64,000 nt of DNA from Streptomyces sp. NBC_01571 (GTDB lineage Bacteria; Actinomycetota; Actinomycetes; Streptomycetales; Streptomycetaceae): positions 1,488,001-1,552,000 of the forward strand of contig NZ_JAPEPZ010000001.1 of the NCBI RefSeq assembly GCF_026339875.1, read 5' to 3'. Under the pieces are notes generated by a model. That model ran no database searches. It saw only the letters and a program-made list of their open reading frames with translations, and was not told where the DNA came from. Shown here in pieces: positions 1-8,805 of this stretch; position 1 is the stretch's first letter; every line of letters begins with the position of its first letter. The position numbers and the translations under genes are program-made.

Positions 1-363
1 CGTTGGGTGGTCGAAGGCCGGGTCGTCGGCGCGCACGAGAGTGTGGGTGACCAGGGCTACGATCCGACGACCGGGCAGGGCGTCGTGCAGGCTGCGGGCC
101 AGCAGGGAGCCGATCAGTCCCTGGGTCTGGGCACCGAGGAGGTCCAGCGGGCAGGGGGCGCTCAGGGCCGAGTCGGCCGCGCTCTCGCCGGCGAGCAGGC
201 CGAGCTGCGGCCCGTTGCCGTGCGTGATGACGATCTCGTGCTCGTGGGCGAGGGCGGCGATGGCGGTGGTGACCCGGTCGACGTTGGCTTCCTGAACGGC
301 CGCGTCGGGGCGTTCACCCCGGTGCAGCAGGGCGTTGCCGCCGAGCGCCACGACGATGCGCAT
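1..363 (-). CDS. arcC: Carbamate kinase, N-terminal part (runs off left edge)
   Basis: Reading leftward from an ATG at 363, the first 121 codons match the amino-acid kinase fold of carbamate kinase. There is an N-terminal VALGGNALL nucleotide-binding loop and, further on, THGNGPQLGLLAGE, the substrate-loop region typical of ArcC. The enzyme converts carbamoyl phosphate and ADP to ATP, usually as the last step of the arginine deiminase route, so it can supply ATP without respiration. That suits its place beside a DevRS-type hypoxia block. The C-terminal half lies outside the window, so completeness cannot be judged. Its ribosome-binding site is duplicated (see 365-396). Confidence 0.9.
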   Translation of the reverse strand, partial: MRIVVALGGNALLHRGERPDAAVQEANVDRVTTAIAALAHEHEIVITHGNGPQLGLLAGESAADSALSAPCPLDLLGAQTQGLIGSLLARSLHDALPGRRIVALVTHTLVRADDPAFDHPT

Positions 364-364
364 G

Positions 365-396
365 GGTCGGTCCTTCTCGGGGTCGGTCCTTCTCGG
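365..396 (-). repeat. 16-bp tandem duplication carrying the arcC ribosome-binding site
   Basis: The + strand shows GGTCGGTCCTTCTCGG twice in a row (365-380 and 381-396). On the coding strand each copy contains AGAAGGA. The proximal copy lies about 7 bases before the arcC ATG, a normal Shine-Dalgarno spacing; the second lies 16 bases further upstream. The duplication is exact, so it is probably recent. Confidence 0.75.
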
Positions 397-464
397 GGGA
401 GCCGGGTTCTCGAGGGAGCAGGGTTCGCGGACGGGCGGGGACGTTCTCCGGGGGCGCGCAGTTC

Positions 465-905
465 TCAGAGGGAGAGGTCGACTCCGTACGCCGTGCGTCC
501 GGCGACCAGTTCACGGCCGGTCACCAGTTCGGGTTCGATGCGGATGAAGACGTCGCGGGGCGAGGTGACCCAGGAGCGGGGGCCGGTGCGGGACAGCCTG
601 CCGTGCTCGGCGGGGTCGGTGACCACCGTCGCGCGGCCGGTGACGACGACGCTCCAGCCGGAGTGCGCGCGGGCGTCGACCTCGTCCGCCTCGAAGGCCA
701 CGACCACGCCGTCGACCGAACGGGCCAGGTCCGAGTCCGCCGCCGTCCGCAGCAGTACGGCGGAGTCGGCGTCCAGACAGAAGTTCAGCGGCAGCACCGC
801 GGGCAGGGCGTGACGCGTGTGCACGATACGGCCGACCGGCGCCCGGACCAGCAGGACGAGACACTCCTGCCGGTCGAGTTCACGGAAACCGTCGTCGGGA
901 TACAT
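465..905 (-). CDS. Pyridoxamine 5'-phosphate oxidase-fold (PPOX) protein
   Basis: This encodes a 146-residue single-domain protein of the split-barrel flavin-binding superfamily that includes PNPOx-like and F420-dependent enzymes. The start ATG overlaps the stop of the upstream gene (TGATG at 903-907), so translation is very probably coupled. The protein aligns by eye with the C-terminal domain of that upstream gene: a conserved aspartate-rich strand near residues 55-75, then a GWSVVVTGRA strand near residue 90, matched by GWSVLVRGRA in the neighbour. The pair therefore looks like a tandem duplication. Cofactor (FMN, F420 or heme) and substrate are not evident. Such genes are common in DosR/DevR regulons. 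Confidence 0.85.
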   Translation of the reverse strand: MYPDDGFRELDRQECLVLLVRAPVGRIVHTRHALPAVLPLNFCLDADSAVLLRTAADSDLARSVDGVVVAFEADEVDARAHSGWSVVVTGRATVVTDPAEHGRLSRTGPRSWVTSPRDVFIRIEPELVTGRELVAGRTAYGVDLSL

Positions 906-1594
906 CACCGGTCGACTTTGATCCGGCGTCCGGAGATCTCGGCGGTGTCGATGGACAGCCACGTCAGGCCCTCGCCGCCCGCCCAGGGAGCACTGTACGA
1001 GAGCTCCTCCAGCCGTCGTACGGCGGCCGGGTCCGTCACGGCGCGGGCCCGACCGCGTACGAGCACGCTCCAGCCCTGGCTCAGCGCCTCGTCGAGGTGG
1101 TCGACCTCGAAGGCGACCCGGGCTCCGTCGGCAGCGGCCGGTGTCGAGCCCGGTGCCGTCCTGCAGACCACCGCGCCGTCCACGACGCTGTAGTTCAACG
1201 GACCGATGTACGGACCGCTGGGCGTGTCCATGGCCAGCCTTCCGACACCGTGCGTCGACAGCCGCGCCCGGCACTCGTCGGTGTCGAGCACCAGCAGTTC
1301 GGGGTGGCGGGCGGCCCGGCCGACGCCGGGCGGCAGGTCGGCGTCACCGCCGCGCAGGGCCGCCACGCTGGTCTCCAGGACGTCGGCGAGCCGAATGAGC
1401 ACACCGACGCCCGGGGTGGCCGTGGGCTGTTCCTCGATGTACCGGATGTAGCCGGGAGCCGTGCCCGCCCGGTCGGCCGTCTCCTCCCTGGTCAGGCCCA
1501 GTTCCTCACGTCGTTGGGCGATACGGCGCCCGATGTCGCCCTGTGCGCGGTCCACCGCCGGGTCCACCGTGTTCGGCGGGATCTGTCGGGACAT
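905..1594 (-). CDS. Helix-turn-helix and PPOX-fold fusion protein
   Basis: The product is 229 residues. Residues 20-80 form an XRE-type helix-turn-helix (IGRRIAQRREELGLT, then a second helix and GYIRYIEEQ). Residues 97-229 are a PPOX split-barrel flavin-binding domain. The ATG at 1594 was chosen because the helix-turn-helix begins shortly after it and no earlier start improves the fit. The stop overlaps the start of the next PPOX gene by one base. The architecture suggests a DNA-binding protein that senses redox state or flavin, but this is inference. It is transcribed away from the cyclic-nucleotide-binding gene at 1971. Confidence 0.85.
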   Translation of the reverse strand: MSRQIPPNTVDPAVDRAQGDIGRRIAQRREELGLTREETADRAGTAPGYIRYIEEQPTATPGVGVLIRLADVLETSVAALRGGDADLPPGVGRAARHPELLVLDTDECRARLSTHGVGRLAMDTPSGPYIGPLNYSVVDGAVVCRTAPGSTPAAADGARVAFEVDHLDEALSQGWSVLVRGRARAVTDPAAVRRLEELSYSAPWAGGEGLTWLSIDTAEISGRRIKVDR

Positions 1595-1970
1595 GGCCCT
1601 CACTTCTTCCTGTCGGGAGGCCCGGGTCCTCGTCCTGCGGGGCCCTTGGTCGTCGTCCTGCGGGATTCCCCGGTCGTCGTCCTGTCCGAGGGCGCGATCC
1701 TCGCGGCCGGCCGGGCGGGGCACTCGTACGAAGCGGCCTGGTACGTCCAGCGTGACCGCGGTGGACGCGGTCCGCTTGGGCCGGTCGGGCCCTTCGCCGG
1801 ACCGGACGGGGCAGGACGGCCCGCGGTACGGGGTGCGCGGACGGACCGTGGTGGCCGTCCCGGCAGATGCCATGCGGCCCGGTCCTCGGGGCCGGGTGGC
1901 CCCTGGCCCCATTCGCCGGACGGGGAGAGTGTGGATGCGGCAGGGCCCCGCGTCAGGAAGAGACAGGGAC
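1595..1970. promoter_or_regulatory. Divergent promoter region
   Basis: These 376 bases separate the HTH-PPOX gene (leftward) from the cyclic-nucleotide-binding gene (rightward). No gene is seen. The segment 1616-1690 repeats GGTCGTCGTCCTG-like phrases three times. Two inverted repeats built on GGGCC and GGCCC lie at 1778-1792 (5-bp spacer) and 1888-1903 (4-bp spacer). Confidence 0.6.
1888..1903. promoter_or_regulatory. GGGGCC-N4-GGCCCC palindrome, possible DevR-type box
   Basis: The sequence GGGGCCGGGTGGCCCC has perfect 6-bp arms and a 4-bp spacer. It lies about 68 bases before the start of the cyclic-nucleotide-binding gene. The core GGGCC-N4-GGCCC has the layout of the mycobacterial DosR box (GGGAC-N4-GTCCC). 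A matching site lies at 10548-10561. Random occurrence is possible at this G+C content. Confidence 0.4.
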
Positions 1971-2435
1971 ATGAACGCCTCCCCCACATTCACCAGGCTG
2001 CGGGTACTGCCCGTCGAACACCGCGAGCGCCTGCTGCGTCTCGCCCGCGAGGTGTCGTTCCCGCAGGCAACCCGTCTGTTCGAGGAGGGCAGGCGCGCCG
2101 ACCGGTTCTGGATCATCCGGACCGGCACGATCACGCTCGACCTGCGTGTACCGGGCCGGCGCGCGGCCGTCATCGAGACTCTCGGGCACAACGAACTCAT
2201 CGGCTGGTCCTGGCTGTTCGGGCCCCACATCTGGCACCTCGGCGCCGAGACGACGAGCCCTGTGCGCGCGTTCGAGTTCGACGCCGAGCAAGCGCGGGTC
2301 ATGTGCCAGGACGACCCGGTGCTGGGAATGGCGGTGGCCGAGTGGGTGGGGGACACCGTCGCCCGACGGCTGCGGTCGGCACGGACACGGCTGCTGGACC
2401 TGTACGCGCCCTACGGCAGCGGCCCGCTCGGCTGA
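1971..2435 (+). CDS. Cyclic-nucleotide-binding-domain protein lacking a DNA-binding domain
   Basis: The product is 154 residues and consists of a CRP/FNR-type sensor beta-barrel. Features are ATRLFEEGRRADRFWIIRTGTITL near residues 35-60, the GHNELIGWSWLF turn near residue 83, and a C-helix ending the protein. There is no room for the winged helix-turn-helix normally present in CRP or FNR proteins of about 220 residues. AGGAAGAGACAGGGAC before the ATG can serve as ribosome-binding site. The short distance to the DevR-like gene (183 bases, same strand) suggests co-regulation. It may be an orphan sensor or a partner for another protein; the ligand is unknown. Confidence 0.85.
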   Translation: MNASPTFTRLRVLPVEHRERLLRLAREVSFPQATRLFEEGRRADRFWIIRTGTITLDLRVPGRRAAVIETLGHNELIGWSWLFGPHIWHLGAETTSPVRAFEFDAEQARVMCQDDPVLGMAVAEWVGDTVARRLRSARTRLLDLYAPYGSGPLG

Positions 2436-2618
2436 CGCCGGTGCCCTTCGTCGGCCGCACCGCCCGGGTTGGACCGGCCGGCCCTGGTGCACCCGGGCCC
2501 GGAAGGCGATGATCGTCGTCATAGCGCTCGTGATCCTGGTCGTGGGTCCACCCGGGAACGGTCCGCGGTCCGTCGGAGAACGGCAGTCCGCCAGGGAACA
2601 AGCGAACTAGGGGTCTTC

Positions 2619-3320
2619 ATGGCCGAGGCGCGTGCCTTCACGGAACAGAACCCGATCCGGGTCTTTCTGCTGGACGACCACGAGGTCGTACGCCGTGGCC
2701 TGACCGATCTCCTGGACGCCGAGCCGGACATCTCGGTGGTCGGCGACGCGGGCAGCGTCGAACAGGCACTGGTGCGCGGCCCGGCGCTGCGTCCGCACGT
2801 CGCCGTGCTCGACGTCCGCCTGCCGGACGGCGACGGGATCAGCGTCTGCCGCGAGCTGCGCAGCCAGATGCCGGAACTGGCCTGCCTGATGCTGACGTCC
2901 TTCGACGACGAGGAAGCCCTCCTCGACGCGATCATGGCGGGAGCCTCGGGATACGTACTCAAACAGATCAAGGGCTCCGACCTGGTCTCGGCAGTCCGCA
3001 CCGTGGCTTCGGGCCAGTCGATGCTGGATCCGACCACGACGGCCCGGCTGATGCGGTCACTGCGCGCCGACCCCGCCGGGGAACCTGCCCTCGCTCCCGA
3101 ACTCGCCGGCCTCTCACCCCGCGAGCGGGACATCCTCGCACTCATCGGGGACGGGCTCACCAACCGGGAGATCGGCAAGAAGCTGTACCTGTCCGAGAAG
3201 ACGGTGAAGAACCACATCTCCCGGCTGCTGGCCAAACTCGGTGTCCAGCGCCGAGTCCAGGCAGCGGTCCTGGCCAGCCACCTGGAGAACCCCGACACCG
3301 CCGACCGCAAGAGTCGCTGA
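2619..3320 (+). CDS. NarL/FixJ-family response regulator, DevR/DosR type
   Basis: The product is 233 residues. The receiver domain (about 14-130) has the acidic pair FLLDD near 17-20, phospho-acceptor Asp65 in VAVLDVRLPDGDG, a switch threonine in MLTSFDD and the lysine in YVLKQIKG. A LuxR-type helix-turn-helix follows (LSPRERDILALIGDGLTNREIGKKL). The ATG at 2619 was chosen because the receiver starts 13 residues later; the frame is open further upstream. The gene is convergent with a DevS-like GAF-GAF kinase and lies among stress and fermentation genes, so it most likely runs a hypoxia or dormancy regulon. In S. coelicolor the comparable pair is OsdR/OsdK. Confidence 0.9.
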   Translation: MAEARAFTEQNPIRVFLLDDHEVVRRGLTDLLDAEPDISVVGDAGSVEQALVRGPALRPHVAVLDVRLPDGDGISVCRELRSQMPELACLMLTSFDDEEALLDAIMAGASGYVLKQIKGSDLVSAVRTVASGQSMLDPTTTARLMRSLRADPAGEPALAPELAGLSPRERDILALIGDGLTNREIGKKLYLSEKTVKNHISRLLAKLGVQRRVQAAVLASHLENPDTADRKSR

Positions 3321-3354
3321 CCCCGGGGAGTGCCGGCGGTGCGGGGCACACCGG

Positions 3355-3406
3355 CACCACCCTTCACGGACGGCCACCGGCCCCCGGACACCACCCTTCA
3401 CGGACG
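3355..3406 (+). repeat. 18-bp direct repeat between convergent devR- and devS-like genes
   Basis: CACCACCCTTCACGGACG occurs at 3355-3372 and again at 3389-3406 in the short gap between two converging genes. A further partial copy of the CGGACACCACCC element follows near 3428. No clear terminator stem is visible here. The repeat may be a duplication relic. Confidence 0.6.
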
Positions 3407-3451
3407 CCCGCCGACCTCCGCCCGCCGGACACCACCCGGACCACCCGTCTC

Positions 3452-5236
3452 TCAGACGCCCTCCGGTCCCCCGGCCGTCCGCGAGTCGGTCGGGGCCGGG
3501 GCCGGGGCCTCGGCCGGGGCCACCGGCACCCGCCACACCAGCCGCGTACCGCCGCCCTCCGGCCTCTCGCCGAGTGTCAGCGCTCCGCCCAGGGCGACGG
3601 CACGTTCCTCCAGGTTCCGCAGCCCGCTGCGCGCGGCCCCCGGGGGCACCCCGCAGCCGTCGTCGGTCACCGTCAGCGTCAACTCGCCCTCGCCGCACCG
3701 GAGCCGGACGTCCACGGCCCGTGCCCCGGAGTGCCGGGCCGCGTTGCTCAGTGCCTCGCCGAGCACCGCGACGGCGTGGTCGGCGATCTCGCCGGGGACA
3801 TCGGTCTCCACGAGCCCCTCGATCCGCAGCGCGGGCGAGAACCCGAACGAGGTGGCCGAGGCCGTCACCGCCTGCGAGACCCGGCCGCGCAGACCGCTGT
3901 CCTCCCTGGTACCCGCGCCGTGCGCGCGCAGACCGAAGATCGTGGACCGAATGATCTTGATGGTGTCGTCCAGGTCGTCGACGGTCCGCGTCAGTCGCTC
4001 CATGCCCTCGGGATGCTCCATGAAGCGCTGCGCGCTCTGCAGGGTCATGCCCGCCGCGAAGAGCCGCTGGATGGCGAGGTCGTGGAGGTCGCGGGCGATG
4101 CGGTCGCGGTCCTGGAGCAGCGCGATCTGTTCCGCGTCCCGGCGCCGTTCGGCCAGTTCCAGGGCGAGGGCGGCCTGGTCGGCGAACCCGAGCAGCGGTC
4201 CGGTGTCCGCGTCACCGAACGGTACGCCGCCCGGCTCCCGCCCCAGCAGCAGCACTCCGCGCGCCTTTCCGCTGATCCCCAGCGGCACCGCCACCACGGG
4301 GCCGAGCCCGGCCCAGGGGGCCGCGCCCGCGCCCGGCCGGGTGTCGTTCGCGATGTCGGCGCTGACCACCGGCTCGGCGGTGGCCAGCGCGGCTCCCACG
4401 AGGCCGTCCCCGGAGGACATCACCAGGCCGCTGCGCTCGCGCGCCCCGAGGCCGACCGCCAGTGCCGGGCGCAGGGCCTCCTCGCCCGGCACCCGCTCCG
4501 CGATCATCCCCATGTCCGCGCAGACGATCTTCCGCGCCTCGTCGATGATCAGCTCCAGCACCTCCTCGCCGGGCGCGCCGGTCAGGAGCATGCTGGTGAC
4601 CTTTCCGCTGGCCCGCTGCCAGCGTTCCCGCAGGCGCGTCTCCTCGTACAGCCGCGCGTTCTCGATGGCCACCCCGGCCGCGACCGCCAGCGTCGACAGG
4701 ACCGACTCGTCCTCGGCGTCGAACTGCGTACCGCTGCGCTTCTCGGTGAGATACAAGTTCCCGAACACATCGTCGCGCACCCTGATCGGAACCCCGAGAA
4801 AGGAGTGCATCGGCGGGTGGTGGGCCGGGAAGCCGTACGACTCCGGGTGCTCCGAGAGTTCCGGCAGCCTCAAGGGCACCGGGCGCCGGATCAGCTCGCC
4901 GAGAAGCCCGTGTCCGCTGGGCAGCGCCCCGATCCGCGCGCGCCGCTCCTCGTCGATCCCGACGGTCAGGAACTCGGACAGCTTCCGGTCCCCGCCGATC
5001 ACGCCGAGCGCCCCGTACTCGGCGTCCACGAGCACCACCGCGGCCTCCACGATGCTGCGCAGCACCTGCGGCAGGTCCAGCTCCCGCCCGACCGAGAGGA
5101 CGGCCTCCAGCAAGCTGTGCAGACGGTCCCTGGTACCACGCACCGCGTCGATACGCACCTGGAGCTCGCCCAGCAGCTCGTCGAGCCGAAGTCCGGGCAG
5201 ATGCTGCCCGGACCCCTGGCTCTCGTCCCCGCTCAT
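3452..5236 (-). CDS. Sensor histidine kinase, GAF-GAF-HisKA_3-HATPase (DevS/DosS type)
   Basis: The product is 594 residues. Two GAF domains lie at about 45-195 and 215-362, followed by a HisKA_3 dimerisation helix with phospho-acceptor His385 in RDRIARDLHD. The ATPase domain has its N-box at VLGEALSNAARHSG (491-504) and GxG motifs TDDGCGV and GLRNLEER. The ATG at 5236 is preferred over an in-frame one 14 codons earlier because GGAGGAAGCG stands directly before it. His144 in PPMHSFLGVPI of the first GAF is a candidate heme-ligand position by analogy with DevS. No membrane segments are visible, so it should be cytoplasmic. Partner: the convergent regulator at 2619. Confidence 0.9.
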   Translation of the reverse strand: MSGDESQGSGQHLPGLRLDELLGELQVRIDAVRGTRDRLHSLLEAVLSVGRELDLPQVLRSIVEAAVVLVDAEYGALGVIGGDRKLSEFLTVGIDEERRARIGALPSGHGLLGELIRRPVPLRLPELSEHPESYGFPAHHPPMHSFLGVPIRVRDDVFGNLYLTEKRSGTQFDAEDESVLSTLAVAAGVAIENARLYEETRLRERWQRASGKVTSMLLTGAPGEEVLELIIDEARKIVCADMGMIAERVPGEEALRPALAVGLGARERSGLVMSSGDGLVGAALATAEPVVSADIANDTRPGAGAAPWAGLGPVVAVPLGISGKARGVLLLGREPGGVPFGDADTGPLLGFADQAALALELAERRRDAEQIALLQDRDRIARDLHDLAIQRLFAAGMTLQSAQRFMEHPEGMERLTRTVDDLDDTIKIIRSTIFGLRAHGAGTREDSGLRGRVSQAVTASATSFGFSPALRIEGLVETDVPGEIADHAVAVLGEALSNAARHSGARAVDVRLRCGEGELTLTVTDDGCGVPPGAARSGLRNLEERAVALGGALTLGERPEGGGTRLVWRVPVAPAEAPAPAPTDSRTAGGPEGV

Positions 5237-5552
5237 CGCTTCCTCCGACCGACAGGGCAGACAGGGCAGCTCGGACAAGCTCTCGTGTCTTCACCGTACT
5301 GTCCGGGGGCCCCGGTCTCATCACCGGGACGGCGACGAGACCCCCCGGACCGGACTCGCGCCGCAACCGCCCGTCGCCCCGTCGGTGTCGAGGAGGACGG
5401 CCGCCGTACCCCGTGGCGCTCGGGGTACGGCGGTGCCGCTCGGCCCGGTACTCACCGGGCGTCGGGCGCCTGCCCGTGGTGTGCGGTCACGACGGTGAAC
5501 TCCTTCACGCACGACACGCACGGGGCGCACGGGGCGCACGGGGCGCCGGTCG
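5237..5552. other. Intergenic region between phosphoketolase 3' end and kinase promoter
   Basis: No gene is seen in these 316 bases. The part next to 5236 must hold the kinase promoter. The part next to 5552 carries a 9-bp tandem repeat (GGGGCGCAC, about three copies, 5522-5548) and a strong hairpin at 5401-5433. Confidence 0.6.
5401..5433 (-). terminator. Strong hairpin downstream of phosphoketolase
   Basis: CCGCCGTACCCC (5401-5412) pairs perfectly with GGGGTACGGCGG (5422-5433) across a 9-nt loop. It lies about 120 bases after the phosphoketolase stop and about 165 bases before the kinase start. No U-tract follows, as is usual for Streptomyces terminators. Confidence 0.6.
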
Positions 5553-7949
5553 TCAGCCGGTCCAGGTCCAGTCGGCGACCTCGGGCAGGTCGGTGCCGTG
5601 TTCCCGGATCCAGGCATGGTGGCGGGTGCGGACGTCGGCCATCCGCTGGCGCACGGAGGCGGCGCGGACACCGAGGCCGGGGACCCGGTCGATGACGTCC
5701 ATGACGAGCCGGTAGCGGTCCAGGTCGTTACGGACGACCATGTCGAACGGCGTCGTCGTGGTACCCATCTCCTTGTAGCCGCGGACGTGCAGGTGGGGGT
5801 GGCCGGTACGGCGGTAGGCGAGGCGGTGGATGAGCCACGGGTAGCCGTGGTAAGCGAAGATCACCGGCTTGTCGGTGGTGAACAGTCCGTCGTACTCCAG
5901 GTCGCTCATCCCGTGCGGATGGTCCTCGCGGGGCATCAGCCGGGTCATGTCGACGACGTTCACGACACGCACGGCGAGACCGGGCAGCAGCCGGCGCAGC
6001 AACTGGGCCGCGGCCAGGACCTCCAGGGTGGGAACGTCACCCGCGCAGGCCAGGACGACATCCGGTTCGCCACCGTTCTCCGTGCCCGCCCACTCCCAGA
6101 CTCCGGCACCGCGGGCGCAATGGGCGCGGGCCTCGTCCATGGACAGCCAGTCGAAGCAGGGCTGCTTGCCCGCGACGACGACATTGACGTAGTCACGGCT
6201 GCGCAGCACGTGATCGGCCACCGACAGCAGGGTGTTGGCGTCCGGCGGCAGATAGACCCGCACGACCTCCGGGCTCTTACTGAGGACGTGGTCGACGAAA
6301 CCGGGGTCCTGGTGGGAGAAGCCGTTGTGGTCCTGGCGCCAGACGTGCGAGGTCAGCAGGTAGTTCAGGGAGGCGATCGGAGCACGCCACGACAACTCCC
6401 GTGACGTCCTGAGCCACTTGATGTGCTGGTTGACCATCGAGTCGACGATGTGGACGAAGGCCTCGTAGCAGGAGAACAGGCCGTGCCGGCCGGTGAGGAG
6501 ATAGCCCTCCAGCCAGCCCTGGCAGGTGTGTTCGGACAGGATCTCCATGACCCGGCCGTGCCGGTCCAGGTGTTCGTCCACCTGGAGTGTCTGGGCCTGC
6601 CAGGCCTTGCCGCTCGCGGCGTAGACGGCCTCCAGCCGGTTGGAGGCCGTCTCGTCGGGGCCCACCAGCCGGAAGTCCCGGCGGTGCGCGGTGTCCTTCA
6701 TCACCTGTTCGAGAAGGTCGCCGAGGACACGGGTGGGCTCGTGCAGGGTCGTGCCCGGCTTGTCGACGGGCACGGCGAAGTCGTCGAGCGGCGCGATGGG
6801 CAGCTCCCGTACGAGCAGACCGCCGTTGGCGTGCGGGGTGGCGCCCAGCCGGCGCGCCCCCTCCGGCACACAGGTGAGGACCTCGGCGACCGGCCGGCCC
6901 TCGGCGTCGAAGAGCTCCTCGGGGCGGTAGGAGCGCAACCAGGACTCCAACTGACGCAGATGGGCGGGGTTTTCCCGGACGCCGGCGAGCGGGACCTGGT
7001 GAGCGCGCCACGTTCCCGCGACGGGCAGGCCGTCGACCTCCGCGGGTCCGGTCCACCCCTTCGGCGTGCGCAGCACGATCATGGGCCAGTGCACGCGCTC
7101 GCTCACGCCGTCCTCGCGGGCGGTGCGCTGCATCAGCGCGATGCGGTCCAGGGCCCGGTCGAAGGCGTCGGCCATGGCCCGGTGCACCTGGTGCGGGTCG
7201 TCACTGGTGACGTGGATGGGGTCGTGGCCGTAGCCGCGCAGCAGCTCGTCGAGTTCGGGCTCGGGGATGCGGGCCAGCACGGTCGGGTTGGCGATCTTGT
7301 AGCCGTTGAGGTGCAGGATCGGCAGGACGGCCCCGTCGTTGACCGGGTCGAGGAACTTGTTGGAGTGCCAGGACGCGGCCAGCGGTCCGGTCTCCGCCTC
7401 GCCGTCCCCGATGACGCAGGCGACCAGCAGGTCCGGGTTGTCGAAGGCGGCGCCGTAGGCGTGCGCGAGGGAGTAGCCGAGCTCGCCGCCCTCGTGGATC
7501 GAGCCCGGTGTCTCGGGGGCGACATGGCTGGGCACGCCACCGGGGAAGGAGAACTGCCGGAACAGCCGCTCCATGCCGGCCGCGTCCCGTGACACGTCCG
7601 GGTAGGTCTCGCTGTAGGAGCCCTCCAGCCAGGAGTTGGCGAGCACCGCGGGCCCCCCGTGGCCGGGCCCCCAGACGCACAGCGCGTCCAGACCGCGGGC
7701 CCTGATCACCCGGTTGAGGTGGGTGTGGACGAGGTTGAGTCCGGGCGAGGTGCCCCAGTGACCCAGCAGCCGCGGCTTGATGTGGGCCGGGGTCAGGGGC
7801 TCGGTCAGCAGCGGGTTGGCCAGCAGGTAGATCTGGCCCACGGCAAGGTAGTTGGCGGCCCGCCAGTGGGCGTCCAGGGTGCGCAGTTCCTCGTCGCTCA
7901 GTACGGTGGCGTCCTGTTGTTCCACCTTGGACGGTTGGACCTTGGGCAT
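5553..7949 (-). CDS. xfp: Xylulose-5-phosphate/fructose-6-phosphate phosphoketolase
   Basis: At 798 residues this is the full length expected for the family. It is thiamine-diphosphate dependent and splits xylulose 5-phosphate or fructose 6-phosphate with phosphate to give acetyl phosphate plus a C3 or C4 sugar phosphate. Diagnostic segments are [10 protein letters not shown] near residue 65, [17 protein letters not shown] (the ThDP/Mg loop), [10 protein letters not shown], and [12 protein letters not shown] in the second half. Acetyl phosphate can yield ATP through acetate kinase, which fits the low-energy theme of the neighbours. It is divergent from ppk2, with only 47 bases between the two start codons. 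Confidence 0.97.
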   Translation of the reverse strand: MPKVQPSKVEQQDATVLSDEELRTLDAHWRAANYLAVGQIYLLANPLLTEPLTPAHIKPRLLGHWGTSPGLNLVHTHLNRVIRARGLDALCVWGPGHGGPAVLANSWLEGSYSETYPDVSRDAAGMERLFRQFSFPGGVPSHVAPETPGSIHEGGELGYSLAHAYGAAFDNPDLLVACVIGDGEAETGPLAASWHSNKFLDPVNDGAVLPILHLNGYKIANPTVLARIPEPELDELLRGYGHDPIHVTSDDPHQVHRAMADAFDRALDRIALMQRTAREDGVSERVHWPMIVLRTPKGWTGPAEVDGLPVAGTWRAHQVPLAGVRENPAHLRQLESWLRSYRPEELFDAEGRPVAEVLTCVPEGARRLGATPHANGGLLVRELPIAPLDDFAVPVDKPGTTLHEPTRVLGDLLEQVMKDTAHRRDFRLVGPDETASNRLEAVYAASGKAWQAQTLQVDEHLDRHGRVMEILSEHTCQGWLEGYLLTGRHGLFSCYEAFVHIVDSMVNQHIKWLRTSRELSWRAPIASLNYLLTSHVWRQDHNGFSHQDPGFVDHVLSKSPEVVRVYLPPDANTLLSVADHVLRSRDYVNVVVAGKQPCFDWLSMDEARAHCARGAGVWEWAGTENGGEPDVVLACAGDVPTLEVLAAAQLLRRLLPGLAVRVVNVVDMTRLMPREDHPHGMSDLEYDGLFTTDKPVIFAYHGYPWLIHRLAYRRTGHPHLHVRGYKEMGTTTTPFDMVVRNDLDRYRLVMDVIDRVPGLGVRAASVRQRMADVRTRHHAWIREHGTDLPEVADWTWTG

Positions 7950-7996
7950 GGTGACTCCGAAGTCATCGGGGCAAGTCAGCGGGCGGAGGAGGTGGC

Positions 7997-8800
7997 ATGG
8001 CCGGCAAGGGGACGGCGTCGTTGCCGGAAGCGGTGTACGAGCGGGAGCTGCTGCGGCTCCAGACGGAACTGGTGAAGCTGCAGGAGTGGGTGCGGGCCGA
8101 GGGCGCCCGGCTCGTGGTGATCTTCGAAGGGCGTGACGCGGCGGGCAAGGGCCGCACGATCAAAAGGGTCTCGGAGCACCTCAACCCGCGGGTCGCGCGG
8201 ACCGTGGCGCTGCCCAGGCCGACCGAGCGCGAGCGCACCCAGTGGTATTTCCAGCGGTACGTCGAGCATCTGCCGGCCGCCGGGGAGATCGTTCTGTTCG
8301 ACCGGAGCTGGTACAACCGGGCCGGTGTCGAGCACGTCATGGGTTTCTGCACCCAGGAGGAGTACCAACTCTTCCTGCGTCAATGCCCGCTCTTCGAGCG
8401 CATGCTCGTGGAGGAGGGGATCGTGCTGCGCAAGTACTGGTTCTCGGTGAGCGACGCGGTGCAGCAGGACCGGTTCCGGCGCCGGCTGAAGGATCCGACG
8501 CGGCGCTGGAAGCTCTCCCCGATGGACCTGGAGTCGATCACCCGCTGGGAGGCGTACTCCCGGGCGAAGGACGAGATGCTGGTGCACACCGACATCTCGG
8601 AGGCGCCCTGGTTCGTGGTCGAGAGCGACAGCAAGCGCCGCGCCCGGCTGAACATGATCGCCCATCTGCTCGGCTCGGTGCCCTACTACGAGGTGCCCCC
8701 GCTGGTGCTGGAACTCCCGCCCAGGCCGCCGTCGACCGGGTACGAGCGCCCGCCACGCGATCTTCAGACGTACGTCCCCGACCATGCGGCGAGCCTCTGA
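7997..8800 (+). CDS. ppk2: Polyphosphate kinase 2 family protein
   Basis: The product is 267 residues, a single-domain PPK2. The Walker A loop is [15 protein letters not shown] (about 43-57) and Walker B is [15 protein letters not shown]. The lid region carries arginines and [12 protein letters not shown]. These enzymes move phosphate between polyphosphate and nucleotides, in class I mainly making GTP or ATP from the diphosphates. Start ATG 7997 follows GGAGGAGGTGGC. Sharing a short divergent promoter with phosphoketolase suggests joint control, giving two respiration-independent ways to regain NTPs. The gene ends 5 bases before the convergent stress-protein gene. Confidence 0.95.
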   Translation: MAGKGTASLPEAVYERELLRLQTELVKLQEWVRAEGARLVVIFEGRDAAGKGRTIKRVSEHLNPRVARTVALPRPTERERTQWYFQRYVEHLPAAGEIVLFDRSWYNRAGVEHVMGFCTQEEYQLFLRQCPLFERMLVEEGIVLRKYWFSVSDAVQQDRFRRRLKDPTRRWKLSPMDLESITRWEAYSRAKDEMLVHTDISEAPWFVVESDSKRRARLNMIAHLLGSVPYYEVPPLVLELPPRPPSTGYERPPRDLQTYVPDHAASL

Positions 8801-8805
8801 GCCGG

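Noticed and set aside
1600..1989. Possible small gene in the divergent promoter region
   Set aside because: The frame has no ribosome-binding site and is built on the repeated GGTCGTCGTCCTG phrases.
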